Under the pieces are notes generated by a model that worked only from the letters and a program-made list of their open reading frames with translations, ran no database searches and was not told the origin of the DNA. A program made the position numbers and the translations under genes. DNA of 37,135 nucleotides from Bin80 sp022820435 (GTDB taxonomy: Bacteria > Bacteroidota > Rhodothermia > Rhodothermales > Bin80). Position 1 is the first letter of the stretch; every line of letters begins with the position of its first letter. The stretch is taken from contig JAJEFL010000174.1 in the NCBI GenBank assembly GCA_022820435.1, positions 1-37,135 of the forward strand, read 5' to 3'. Shown in pieces: positions 7,300-16,168 of this stretch.

Positions 7300-7317
7300 A
7301 TATAATTCCCTATATCC
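7298..7317. repeat. Palindrome GGATATA / TATATCC just upstream of feoB
   Basis: A perfect 7-bp inverted repeat with a 6-base spacer, ending 17 bases before the feoB start. It may be a regulator operator for iron-controlled feoB expression or part of the element end. It does not match the classic Fur-box pattern closely. Confidence 0.35.
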
Positions 7318-7334
7318 AAATGCGAACATAAATA

Positions 7335-9632
7335 ATGGGAGTTGACGTATCCCCTCCAAATCCCATCAGCGTTGCGCTGGTTGGCAATCCCAATGTCGGC
7401 AAAACAACGCTCTTTAATCGGCTCACCGGTCTGAATCAGCGAATCGCCAATTTCCCGGGGGTGACCGTTGAACGAAAGTCAGGAACCCTCACGGGGGCCC
7501 CTCATGTTGAGGTGATTGATCTTCCGGGCACCTACAGCCTTGCCCCAAAATCCCTGGATGAGCGGATTGCCTATGAAGTTTTGGTCGGGCGCAGAGACAA
7601 GGCGCCGGATCTCGTGGTTTGTGTCGTGGATGCCGGGAATCTGGAACGCAATCTGTATGTTGCCAGCCAGGTGATGGATATCGGCGTACCGGTGATCGTG
7701 GCCCTGAATATGATAGACGCAGCAGAAGAAAATGGATGGATAATAGATGTGTCGGTGCTGGAAGCGGAACTGGGGGTCCCGGTGATTCCATTGGTTGCTA
7801 CCCGGGGTGAAGGGGTTGATCAGTTGAAAAAACAGATCCTGGCTCCACCGGAACCGGTGCCGGGGTACCGGTGGAGTCTCATGGATGCGGTAAGTGCAAA
7901 GGTCCCGGAATTGTCTAGGCAACTGACTGCTGAAGTGGACGAAGTGCCGTCAGATCACATCCAGATGGAGGTATTGCGTGCATTGGCGGAAGATGATGCC
8001 CTGGATGTATGGCGAGGGAGTGCACCTGAATTTGTACGCCGCACGGAAGAGTTGCGGAAAGAATTCGCCGAGCGGGGGGTTGCATGGAGACATGCCGAAG
8101 TGAGTGGGCGGTATGCATGGATCGGGCCAATCACCCATAAGGCAGTACGCAGAGAGAAAGAGGCCACGACGATCAGTGACCGGATTGATGCCGTACTGAC
8201 GCATTCCATTTTTGGCCCGCTGTTTTTTCTGGTCATTCTGATTGGTGTTTTTCAGGCCGTTTTTTCGTGGGCAACCCCTGCCATGGATTTGGTTGAGACG
8301 GGAATTTCTGCATTCGCGGGTACGGTGCAGTCTGTGCTTCCGCCCAGCTGGGCAACCGATCTGCTGGCCGACGGTGTGATTGCCGGGGTGGGAAATGTGG
8401 TGGTGTTTCTCCCGCAGATTCTGCTTCTCTTTTTCTTCCTGGGGCTCATGGAAGATACCGGGTATATGGCCCGCAGTGCGTTCATTATGGATCGGATCAT
8501 GAAGCGGGTCGGGCTCAGTGGAGGCTCCGTTCTGCCACTGCTTAGTTCGTATGCATGTGCAATTCCCGGGATCATGGCCGCCCGAACGCTTGACAATGAA
8601 CGCGACCGCCTGATTACGATCATGGTTGCCCCCCTGATGAGCTGCTCTGCCCGTCTGCCGGTCTACACCCTCTTCATTGCGGCCTTTATCCCCGCGGGGA
8701 CACTCATGGGCGTGTTTGGTACTCAGGGGCTAGCCATGTTTTCAATGTATATGATGGGGACGGTGATGGCGTTTGTGGCGGCGGCGATCCTGAAACGGTT
8801 TGTATTCACCAAGGGGCCTGAAAGCTATTTTGTGATGGAGTTACCTCCCTACCGACGGCCCCGGGCGAGGCAGTTGCTTTTACGCATGATCCAGCGCTCC
8901 AGGGTGTTTGCAGTACGGGCTGGAAAAATTATCCTGGTTTGCAGTATTGTTTTGTGGTTTTTGGCAAGTTACCCGGCGGTGGATACGGATTCGCTGCGGA
9001 CGCAGATTGAAATGCAGGCTGCCGGGCAGCGTGAGGCAGGCTATGCCGAAGCAGAGACGCTTTTGCCAGCACCGGATATGGCCTTGCCTGCTCTGGATGA
9101 TTCCCTAGGGAGCGGAGATCCCGTGATGGCACAGATTCAGTCCATGATGCAGCAGGCGGAATATAATTATACGGCGGCCATGGACAGTGCACAACTGCTC
9201 CAGCAGTCGGCACAGATCCGGGGGAGCGCAATTGGATATATCGGGCGAAGACTGGAGCCGGTGATGCAGCCTCTGGGGTTTGACTGGAAGATTAGTGCGG
9301 GACTGGTGAGTGCCTTTGCCGCACGTGAGGTGATTATCTCTACATTGGGGATCATTTACAGTGTTGCAGATGCGGAAGAGGGAGTGGCACTGCGGGATGC
9401 ACTGAAAGCGGATCGTTATCCAGATGGGCGCCCGGTCTTCACCCCACTGGTCGCAGTCAGCCTCCTTGTGTTTTTTGTGTTCGCACTCCAGTGCATGAGT
9501 ACACTGGCAATTGCACGCCGGGAAACCAATACCTGGCGGTGGCCGCTGGTCATGTGGCTTTACATGACCATACTTGCATATACCGCTTCACTGCTGGTGT
9601 ATCAGGGAGGACAGTTATTGGGGCTATCCTGA
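7335..9632 (+). CDS. feoB: Ferrous iron transporter FeoB
   Basis: 765 residues, full length for FeoB, the inner-membrane Fe(II) transporter with an N-terminal GTPase. G-domain motifs: G1 GNPNVGKTT (17-25), G2 region FPGVTVE, G3 DLPGTYSL, and G4 NMID. A helical GDI-like segment follows, then membrane helices from about residue 290 on. The two Gate segments contain GYMARSAFIMD...YACAIPGIMAARTL and SCSARLPVYTLFIAAF, with the conserved Cys-Pro metal-path residues. The C-terminal half keeps FAAREVIISTLG. A non-conserved hydrophilic insert sits at about 560-620. No feoA or feoC is adjacent. It starts 17 bases after the palindrome at 7298-7317. Confidence 0.95.
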   Translation: MGVDVSPPNPISVALVGNPNVGKTTLFNRLTGLNQRIANFPGVTVERKSGTLTGAPHVEVIDLPGTYSLAPKSLDERIAYEVLVGRRDKAPDLVVCVVDAGNLERNLYVASQVMDIGVPVIVALNMIDAAEENGWIIDVSVLEAELGVPVIPLVATRGEGVDQLKKQILAPPEPVPGYRWSLMDAVSAKVPELSRQLTAEVDEVPSDHIQMEVLRALAEDDALDVWRGSAPEFVRRTEELRKEFAERGVAWRHAEVSGRYAWIGPITHKAVRREKEATTISDRIDAVLTHSIFGPLFFLVILIGVFQAVFSWATPAMDLVETGISAFAGTVQSVLPPSWATDLLADGVIAGVGNVVVFLPQILLLFFFLGLMEDTGYMARSAFIMDRIMKRVGLSGGSVLPLLSSYACAIPGIMAARTLDNERDRLITIMVAPLMSCSARLPVYTLFIAAFIPAGTLMGVFGTQGLAMFSMYMMGTVMAFVAAAILKRFVFTKGPESYFVMELPPYRRPRARQLLLRMIQRSRVFAVRAGKIILVCSIVLWFLASYPAVDTDSLRTQIEMQAAGQREAGYAEAETLLPAPDMALPALDDSLGSGDPVMAQIQSMMQQAEYNYTAAMDSAQLLQQSAQIRGSAIGYIGRRLEPVMQPLGFDWKISAGLVSAFAAREVIISTLGIIYSVADAEEGVALRDALKADRYPDGRPVFTPLVAVSLLVFFVFALQCMSTLAIARRETNTWRWPLVMWLYMTILAYTASLLVYQGGQLLGLS

Positions 9633-9638
9633 CAGATG

Positions 9639-9712
9639 TGGGCCCAGAGGGACTTGAACCCCCGACCGACGGATTATGAGTCCGCTGCTCTAACCGACTG
9701 AGCTATGGGCCC
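9639..9712 (-). tRNA. tRNA with CAT anticodon (tRNA-Ile2 likely; elongator tRNA-Met possible)
   Basis: The 74-nt cloverleaf has acceptor GGGCCCA/TGGGCCC, D-arm GCTC...GAGC, anticodon stem GCGGA/TCCGT with loop CTCATAA, T-arm GGGGG-TTCAAGT-CCCTC and discriminator A. CCA is not encoded. C4-G69 and C5-G68 in the acceptor stem are the pairs known to favour the lysidine synthetase TilS, which argues for the AUA-reading isoleucine tRNA over methionine. It is convergent with feoB, whose stop lies 6 bases from the tRNA 3' end. Confidence 0.9.
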
Positions 9713-9791
9713 GCAGGACGCGTAATTTAGGTAAATCAACGCGGAAACACGTATACTAGACGCTAGTCCACCATCGTTATACGCTGACAAA

Positions 9792-10595
9792 ATGAAAAAT
9801 CTTATTCTTGCATCCATTTTTCTGCTCTCCGTAATAATTTGCAGTACGTCACAGGCGCAGATTTCGCTTGATCCGGCTGCTGCTCGAATGGTAGACCTCT
9901 CGCACAGTTTTGATTCCACCACCATTCACTGGCCAACGCTCCCGGGATTTAAGCTTCATGAGATTGTAAAAGGGTGGCAGGATCCCGGTTATTATATTGA
10001 GATCAACTCGTTTGAACTCGCAGAGCATACCGGCACCCACATGGATGCTCCGATTCACTTTGCGGAGGGGAAGTGGTCCGTTCACGAAATCCCCCTCGAA
10101 AATCTCATGGGACCGGGAGTCGTGGTGGATGTAGCCGATCAGGTGGCTGTCAACCGGGATTACCAGATCAGCACCGCGGATCTGGAGTCATGGGAAGCTG
10201 AACATGGACGATTGCCGGACGGGGCGATGGTGTTATTTCGGACAGGTTTCGGTGCGTACTGGCCGGACCCTCTTACGTATATGGGCACAGATTTACTGGG
10301 GCCGGAAGCGGTCCCGCAACTGCATTTTCCAGGGATTGGAGCAGATGCGGCACGATGGTTGCGGGATGAGCGGAATGTGGAGGCGGTCGGCATTGATACG
10401 GCCAGTCTTGATTATGGCCAATCGAGTACGTACGAAAGTCATCAGGAACTCTTTCATGGAAATATTATCGGGTTCGAAAATCTGGCGAACCTGGACCAGC
10501 TGCCTCCCACCGGGTTTACACTGATTGCCCTGCCGATGAAGATCAAGGGAGGCAGTGGTGGCCCGGTCCGAATTATAGCGATGATGGGTAACTAA
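9792..10595 (+). CDS. Secreted cyclase-family (PF04199) metal hydrolase
   Basis: 267 residues. An N-terminal signal peptide (MKNLILASIFLLSVIICSTSQA, cut before QISL) directs export. The mature protein carries the PF04199 cyclase/kynurenine-formamidase signature HTGTHMDAPIHF at residues 79-90, whose His79, His83, Asp85 and His89 bind the metal. It also has DLSHSF at the start and VGIDTASLDYG further on. Known members hydrolyse arylformamides such as N-formylkynurenine or related amide and cyclic substrates. The exported location and lack of kynurenine-pathway neighbours leave the substrate open. The gene ends directly against the start of an Lrp/AsnC regulator, which suggests co-transcription. 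Confidence 0.85.
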   Translation: MKNLILASIFLLSVIICSTSQAQISLDPAAARMVDLSHSFDSTTIHWPTLPGFKLHEIVKGWQDPGYYIEINSFELAEHTGTHMDAPIHFAEGKWSVHEIPLENLMGPGVVVDVADQVAVNRDYQISTADLESWEAEHGRLPDGAMVLFRTGFGAYWPDPLTYMGTDLLGPEAVPQLHFPGIGADAARWLRDERNVEAVGIDTASLDYGQSSTYESHQELFHGNIIGFENLANLDQLPPTGFTLIALPMKIKGGSGGPVRIIAMMGN

Positions 10596-11066
10596 ATGGT
10601 GGGCAAAAAAATAGACAAGATTGATGCCCGGATTCTGAATCTCCTGCAGGCTTCGGGGAGAATGAAGCGGGTGGATATTGCTGCGCGGGTCGGGCTGAGC
10701 ATGACCAGTGTGAGTGATCGCATGCGCAAGCTTGAGGAAAATGGATTTCTGACGGGGTACCATGCCAACGTAAATCCGAAGGAGCTGGGATTTGATATTA
10801 CGGCCTTCATTCGTATTACGGTGGATAAATCAAGCCGTTATGCCACACTGATTGAGCATGTCTGCGGTTGCAGTGAAGTGCTTGAAGCACATTCAATTAC
10901 CGGGGAAGGCTCCCATGTTTTAAAAGTCAGAACGTATGATACCACCTCGCTGGAGCGCCTGCTTGGCAGCATTCAATCCTGGCCGGGGGTAACCGGCACG
11001 AAAACCAGTATTGTCTTGAGTACTTACAAGGAGACGCAGGAACTGCCCGTGTCTCCGGGCAGTTAG
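10596..11066 (+). CDS. Lrp/AsnC family transcriptional regulator
   Basis: 156 residues. The N-terminal winged HTH shows the family opening KIDKIDARILNLLQASGRMKRVDIAARVGLSMTSVSDRMRKLEENGFLTGY. The C-terminal RAM/ligand domain follows from about residue 65 (FIRITVDKSSRY...VLEAHSITGEGSHVLKVRTYD...LLGSIQSWPGVTGTKTSIVLS). Family members bind amino acids or related small molecules and regulate nearby genes. The ATG follows the cyclase-family stop codon with no gap, so translational coupling is likely. The regulator may control that hydrolase in response to its substrate or product; this is inference. Confidence 0.92.
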   Translation: MVGKKIDKIDARILNLLQASGRMKRVDIAARVGLSMTSVSDRMRKLEENGFLTGYHANVNPKELGFDITAFIRITVDKSSRYATLIEHVCGCSEVLEAHSITGEGSHVLKVRTYDTTSLERLLGSIQSWPGVTGTKTSIVLSTYKETQELPVSPGS

Positions 11067-11106
11067 CGCACTTCATTAGAAAGACCGTATCGTCGCACAT
11101 GAGCGG

Positions 11107-11727
11107 ATGAACCGAATGCCTGAAGATCAGACGAAGACCAGAGGGTCAGCGTCCAGTCAGAGGGATCGTGAATGGGTTGCCCGCGCACTGGAAGGGGATC
11201 AGCGTGCATACGCGCTGCTGGTGCAGAAATACCGGAAAGGGCTCATTCTGCATATCAAGCGGACGATTGGAGACGCAGAGGGGATTGAAGATTTGGTTCA
11301 GGAGGCGTTCATGAAAGCCTTCAAGGCACTGGACACCTATTCCACCGGTTATGCATTTTCAACCTGGCTCTACAAGATTGCCTCCAATCATGCCATTGAT
11401 TATAAGCGTAAGCGAAGGCTGGCCACGACCTCACTGGACAAGCCGACTCATACCAAAGATGGTGAGATTCGGCAGGAGGTTCCGGACACCACGTACCGGC
11501 CGGATCGTGAGATTGAGGGAGGTCAGCGTACGAATATCATTCAGGATGCGATTGATTCATTGCCTCCCAAGTATCACCGTGTGATTGTGATGCGGCATCA
11601 GCAGGAAAAATCCTACGAAGAAATTGCCCAGGAACTAGACCTTCCCCTCGGAACGGTTAAGGCACATATTTTTCGTGCACGGAGGCTGTTGTACACGCGC
11701 TTGAGAGATAAGCGGGATTCGCTGTAA
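11107..11727 (+). CDS. ECF-type RNA polymerase sigma factor
   Basis: 206 residues. Region 2 is clear at about 20-95: DREWVARALEGDQRAYALLVQKYRKGL, EDLVQEAFMKAFKALDTY and FSTWLYKIASNHAIDYKRKRR. Region 4 spans about 150-200: DAIDSLPPKYHRVIVMRHQQEKSYEEIAQELDLPLGTVKAHIFRARRLL. It resembles the SigW/RpoE-like ECF group. The linker (about 100-145) is longer than minimal. No anti-sigma factor lies next to it, since the next gene is purB, so its control cannot be read from context. A GTG or internal ATG (M4) start is possible. Confidence 0.92.
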   Translation: MNRMPEDQTKTRGSASSQRDREWVARALEGDQRAYALLVQKYRKGLILHIKRTIGDAEGIEDLVQEAFMKAFKALDTYSTGYAFSTWLYKIASNHAIDYKRKRRLATTSLDKPTHTKDGEIRQEVPDTTYRPDREIEGGQRTNIIQDAIDSLPPKYHRVIVMRHQQEKSYEEIAQELDLPLGTVKAHIFRARRLLYTRLRDKRDSL

Positions 11728-11863
11728 CAGACAAGATCATCAGGATTTGGAATCTTCAGGTACAGAATGGGATTCAACAAGGACCGGAATGGCACGGATG
11801 GCGGAATCCGGCTAGTCTGTTCCTGTCCATGATAAATTCAAGAAAACGAGAGATCAAACGTAG

Positions 11864-13183
11864 ATGATTCAACGATATACCCATCCGGTAATGCAGGAAC
11901 TCTGGAGTGAGCAGCGCCAGTTTGAGGTATGGCTGGAGGTGGAACTGGCCGCCTGCGAGGCATGGTCCAGGATCGGAGTCATTCCCGCAGACGAGGTGCA
12001 GACGCTCCGGCAGCAGGCATCCTTTGACCTGCAGCGGATTCACGAGATAGAAAAAAACACGAGGCATGATGTGGTCGCGTTTACGCGGGCGGTGAGTGAA
12101 GGACTCGGTCCCGAAAAAAAATGGGTTCACTACGGCCTGACCTCCTCCGATGTGGTGGATACGGCCTGGTCGGTTCGGCTTGCAGAAGCCAATCAGTTTA
12201 TCAAGGAAGCTCTGGAATCTCTGCGCAAGGTTCTGCATGACCGCGCACTGGAGCATCGGTATACCCTGATGATGGGCAGAACCCACGGAGTGCATGCCGA
12301 GCCAACGACCTTTGGGCTAAAACTGGCGCTTTATTATGCGGAGATGACCCGAAATATGGCACGGTTCAAAACGGCCGCAGAAGAGGTGCGGACAGGAAAA
12401 TTGTCGGGGGCAGTCGGGACCTTCGCGCATACGCCGCCGGAGGTGGAGAAAATTACCTGTGAACTGCTTGACCTCAAGCCGGAGCCGATTGCCACACAGG
12501 TGATCCAGCGGGACCGCCACGCGCATTATGTGAGTGTACTGGCACTCATCGGGGCTGGTCTTGAAAAGATTGCCGTAGAAATTCGCCACCTGCAGCGCAG
12601 TGAAGTCAGAGAAGTCGAGGAGGCATTCGGGAAAGGGCAGAAGGGGTCCAGTGCAATGCCGCATAAACGTAACCCCGTCGGAAGTGAAAATATTACAGGT
12701 TGTGCACGCTTACTGCGCGGCTACATGGTGGCAGCAATGGAAAATGTAGCCCTGTGGCATGAACGGGATATCTCACATTCCAGCGTCGAACGCGTCATCC
12801 TTCCGGATGCAACGACCGTGGTACATTATGCACTTCTTCGTCTGACACGCATCCTTCAGAATCTGGTCGTGAATCCTGATCGCATGCAGAAGAATCTGGA
12901 TGCGACCTACGGATTGTATCACAGCCAGCGGTTGATGCTGCATCTGATTGACTGCGGGCTGACACGTGAAGAAGCGTATGATCTGGTTCAGCCCCTTGCA
13001 ATGCAGAGCTGGAAGGAAGGAACCCCATTCCAGTCGCTGGTTCTGGCATCAACAGAGGTGATGTCCCACACCTCCGTGGAGGAAGTGAAGGAACTCTTCC
13101 ATGCCGCCCATCACATGAAGCAGGTGGACTTCCTTCTGTCACGCGCGGGAATTACCATCCCCCCGCCGGTCACAAAACACTGA
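11864..13183 (+). CDS. purB: Adenylosuccinate lyase
   Basis: 439 residues, typical of bacterial PurB. It cleaves SAICAR and adenylosuccinate with release of fumarate in purine synthesis, as a cytoplasmic homotetramer. Motifs: MIQRYTHPVMQELWSEQRQ at the start, KNTRHDVVAFTRAV, HYGLTSSDVVDTAWSVR, GRTHGVHAEPTTFGLKLA (catalytic His region) and the superfamily signature GSSAMPHKRNPVGSENI. The C-terminal domain includes YDLVQPLAMQSWKEGTPF. It stands alone here, 136 bases after the sigma factor gene and before the receptor cluster. Confidence 0.95.
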   Translation: MIQRYTHPVMQELWSEQRQFEVWLEVELAACEAWSRIGVIPADEVQTLRQQASFDLQRIHEIEKNTRHDVVAFTRAVSEGLGPEKKWVHYGLTSSDVVDTAWSVRLAEANQFIKEALESLRKVLHDRALEHRYTLMMGRTHGVHAEPTTFGLKLALYYAEMTRNMARFKTAAEEVRTGKLSGAVGTFAHTPPEVEKITCELLDLKPEPIATQVIQRDRHAHYVSVLALIGAGLEKIAVEIRHLQRSEVREVEEAFGKGQKGSSAMPHKRNPVGSENITGCARLLRGYMVAAMENVALWHERDISHSSVERVILPDATTVVHYALLRLTRILQNLVVNPDRMQKNLDATYGLYHSQRLMLHLIDCGLTREEAYDLVQPLAMQSWKEGTPFQSLVLASTEVMSHTSVEEVKELFHAAHHMKQVDFLLSRAGITIPPPVTKH

Positions 13184-13239
13184 GTGAACCGTGATTGTCG
13201 GATCAAGTTTCATAACAGACGGAAATCAAGGTCTGATTC

Positions 13240-16020
13240 ATGTTGCGTAGAATAAACTGGAATCTGACTCGCAGTCTGCTGGTCGGCGTGACCATTTGCG
13301 CCCTTGTTTCCCCCGTTTCTGCACAGACAGGGATCGTGAGCGGGAAGGTCACCGACGCGGCAACCGGGCTGCCGCTGATTGGAGCAAATGTGCTCCTCTC
13401 CGGGACAGCAATTGGGCATGCAACGGATACCGGGGGAGCGTTTGAGATTCTGAATCTCGCTCCGGGGGGCTATGTGCTGCAGGTCAGTTTCATTGGCTAT
13501 ACGGCGCAGGAATCTGAGATTGTCGTGACGGCGGATGAACAGTATGTATGGAATGTTGCGCTGGTGCCGGGAACGGATCTGGATCCGGTTCAGGTGACGG
13601 CCGGCCGCCGGAATGAGAAAGTGCTGGATGCACCTGCCTCCATTGATGTGCTTACTGCGCGGGACTATCAACTCGATGTTGCACAGACGATGGCGAGGTC
13701 CCTGCGAAATGTAACCGGGCTGGACATCGTGCAGACCGGGGTGGACCGCTACGAAATCGTCCTCCGCGGCTTCAACAATGTTTTTTCACGCACGACCCAT
13801 ATCCTGACCGATTATCGCAAAGCCGGAGCCGCATCGGTCGGGGTGAACCTGAATAATATCATGCCCGGCCTGGCCATGGATACGGAACGTGTCGAGGTGG
13901 TGCGGGGGCCGGGATCTGCACTCTATGGACCCGGTGGAGACACGGGGGTCATCCATTATATCTCCAAGGACGCGTTCAATTATCCGGGAACTACGATTTC
14001 GGTCAGTGGAGGGCAGCAGTCGATGTTCAATGTGCAGGGGCGCATCGCCACCGTTCTGGGGCAGCGCGTCGGAGTGAAGTTGATCGGGAATTATGCGGTT
14101 GCTGACGACTTTGCACTTCACGACTGTGATCGCCTGCTGCTTGAAGCGGAGCGGTTCAGTGAGTGCCCGGATCCGGAAGATGCGGTGCAGTTGTTCGTAG
14201 ACGGTCCACGTGAGGTCCGGCAGCGTAAGCTGGTATTGTCGGGGGGGATGGATTGGCGTATACGCGGCCGGACGACGCTTTCCCTGAATGGGGGCGTTGC
14301 GAACCTTGATGGAACGATGCTCAGCAGTATTGGAACGGTTCAGGCCAAGGGGCTGATTACCAGTTATGCGCAGCTTCGACTGTCCAGCGGACCGCTCTTT
14401 GTACAGGCATATGTAAATGCGATAGATTCCCGGGATTCGTATGTATACGGGGGAGACCGGATTCAGGAGGTGTCCGAAGAATATGCAGTACAGGCCCAGT
14501 ATACGCAGGTGATCGGGGCACGGCAGGAACTGGTTGCAGGCGTGGATCTGACGCTTGAGCATGTGGACAAATTTGGCGCATATCTGCAGTCCACTACAAA
14601 AATTTCGGATCGGCTGGAGTTGATTCTTGCGCTGCGCGGAGATTATAACAATGTTGTGACGGAGATTCAGGCATCTCCCCGGGTTGCGCTGGTTCTAAAA
14701 CCAGCCCCGACCTCCAGTCTGCGTGCAACGTACAACCGCAGCTTCTCTTCCCCGCTTGCGACCGATTATTTTCTGAATCTGCTTGCGGCATCCATCGGGG
14801 ATCTCAATGTGCGGGCACGCGGTGGTGCAAGCGGCTTTACGTATGCCCGGAACCCGGACTATCTGGCGCTCGGTGCGTCCACATCGCTGGTTGCGTCCAG
14901 CATGCTTCCGGGGATGGAAGGGGTGCCGACCCCGGTCGGTATGGATACCGGCGTGATGTACAGGCTGATTTACGAGGGGCTGGTTGCGATCCCGGATGAA
15001 GAGCTGGCAAGGAGACTGGCGGATGCAGAACTGCCCATTCCCGCTTCGTTTATTCCCCTTCTGAAACAGGGCCTGAGACCGGAGGTCACCCCGGTGGAGG
15101 GGTTCAGCCCCGGCACGCTGGCGCTTCCCAATCTCAGTACGCTGGAACTGATCGCGGATCCGAAGTTGAATAACCTCCCGGATCTGGAACCCATCAAACC
15201 TGCAATGACCCAATCCTGGGAACTCGGATACAAGGGAATCATTGACGATAAAGTCTTGTTTGCGGTGGACGGGTATTTTGCAAAACGGGAAAATTTTATC
15301 GGCCCGCTTCAGGCCAAGACCCCGTTTGTGCTCATTCCGAATCTGCAACAGGATCTGATCCGGGATATCTCAGCCGGACTGGCGGCAAACGAAGAGGTTG
15401 CAGGTGTGCTGGGGCTGCTTAACCTCACTCCAGAGGAAGGCGCGGAGATTCTGGTCAATGTGGCGGGCAGTGATCTTCCTGACAGCGAAACTCCCGTTGC
15501 AATCGTGCAGACGAACGAGAACAACAGGGGCATCGGGCATTTCCCGGAACTGATGCTGACCTATCCTGTCTTCGGAAACATTCGATATTTTGGTATGGAT
15601 ATTTCCATGCAGGTTCTGGCTAGTGATGCATGGAGGTTTTTTGGAAATGCGTCCTGGGTCAGTGACGATTATTTTGACCATACAGAACTGGAGGAAGAAT
15701 CGGAGGATCTGGAACTCGCCCTCAATGCGCCCGGATTCAAGTTTAAACTGGGTGGACAGTATCAGCGCGAAAGCGGCATCTCTCTCACCGCATCCGGGCG
15801 GTTCACGAAGGGTTTTCCAGTGATTGCCGGACAGTACATCGGGGAGGTTGCGAGTTACATGATTATAGATGCCGGCGTGGGATATGCAATGCATAAAACC
15901 GGCATCCGTGCAGATTTTGGGGTCAATAATCTGTTCAACAGCAATCACCGGGAATTTGTGGGGGCTCCCAGGCTTGGCCGTGTTGCCGCACTTCGTCTCA
16001 CCTATACAACCGGTCATTGA
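13240..16020 (+). CDS. TonB-dependent outer-membrane receptor, paralog 1
   Basis: 926 residues. A signal peptide (about 1-29, ending PVSAQ) is followed by a carboxypeptidase-regulatory-like domain (about 32-110, VSGKVTDAATGLPLIGANVLL). A TonB-box-like DLDPVQVTAGRR precedes the plug, which runs through DAPASIDVLTARD, LRNVTGLDIVQTGVDR, VEVVRGPGSALYGPGGDTGVIHYISKD. The beta-barrel then continues to the C-terminus, ending YTTGH. It imports an unknown ligand across the outer membrane using TonB. No SusD partner is present, so it is not a glycan SusCD pair. It is clearly homologous to the next two receptors but the most diverged. It lacks about 16 residues after GVDLTLE that both others keep (the segment with TRPDTK and NEYG). 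It shares the Cys pair before SECPDPEDAVQ. Confidence 0.92.
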   Translation: MLRRINWNLTRSLLVGVTICALVSPVSAQTGIVSGKVTDAATGLPLIGANVLLSGTAIGHATDTGGAFEILNLAPGGYVLQVSFIGYTAQESEIVVTADEQYVWNVALVPGTDLDPVQVTAGRRNEKVLDAPASIDVLTARDYQLDVAQTMARSLRNVTGLDIVQTGVDRYEIVLRGFNNVFSRTTHILTDYRKAGAASVGVNLNNIMPGLAMDTERVEVVRGPGSALYGPGGDTGVIHYISKDAFNYPGTTISVSGGQQSMFNVQGRIATVLGQRVGVKLIGNYAVADDFALHDCDRLLLEAERFSECPDPEDAVQLFVDGPREVRQRKLVLSGGMDWRIRGRTTLSLNGGVANLDGTMLSSIGTVQAKGLITSYAQLRLSSGPLFVQAYVNAIDSRDSYVYGGDRIQEVSEEYAVQAQYTQVIGARQELVAGVDLTLEHVDKFGAYLQSTTKISDRLELILALRGDYNNVVTEIQASPRVALVLKPAPTSSLRATYNRSFSSPLATDYFLNLLAASIGDLNVRARGGASGFTYARNPDYLALGASTSLVASSMLPGMEGVPTPVGMDTGVMYRLIYEGLVAIPDEELARRLADAELPIPASFIPLLKQGLRPEVTPVEGFSPGTLALPNLSTLELIADPKLNNLPDLEPIKPAMTQSWELGYKGIIDDKVLFAVDGYFAKRENFIGPLQAKTPFVLIPNLQQDLIRDISAGLAANEEVAGVLGLLNLTPEEGAEILVNVAGSDLPDSETPVAIVQTNENNRGIGHFPELMLTYPVFGNIRYFGMDISMQVLASDAWRFFGNASWVSDDYFDHTELEEESEDLELALNAPGFKFKLGGQYQRESGISLTASGRFTKGFPVIAGQYIGEVASYMIIDAGVGYAMHKTGIRADFGVNNLFNSNHREFVGAPRLGRVAALRLTYTTGH

Positions 16021-16168
16021 GGCGGGGTTATAAACAATCTATTGTTCCGTTTATTAAATTATCAGGGGCAGATCCGAGGGCGGCAGGACAGACGATACAG
16101 GAGGAGTCGGTTGCGAGGCTGGGTGTTGGCGGGTACGGTTGGGTCTGTGCTGTCAGTTGATAAAATCC

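Larger units (their letters stand above)
5951..7317 (+). mobile_element. Solo tnpB element of the IS200/IS605 (or IS607) type
   Basis: One tnpB gene lies between candidate left-end and right-end hairpins, with no Y1 tyrosine or serine tnpA in the window. Such elements depend on a transposase elsewhere or are domesticated. Exact ends cannot be set by eye, because these elements make no target duplication or terminal inverted repeats. TTGAT at 5999-6003 resembles a known target-adjacent motif of IS605-type elements but lies only a few bases before the gene. Confidence 0.5.
7150..7317 (+). ncRNA. Candidate OMEGA (reRNA) region at the tnpB 3' end
   Basis: In characterised TnpB elements the guide RNA scaffold begins in the 3' end of tnpB and runs through the right end; the guide is the flanking host sequence. 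Here the region holds GCAACCGGGCAACGGGCGATGAAACACC, a phrase shape I recognise from right ends of this family, followed by two hairpins. If the right end is at about 7299, the guide would come from the AT-rich bases just before feoB. The boundaries are inferred. Confidence 0.4.

Noticed and set aside
13786..14562. 258-residue minus-strand open frame opposite receptor 1
   Set aside because: Antisense to a well-supported receptor and with similar shadows at the same place in paralogs 2 and 3, as expected from shared codon use.
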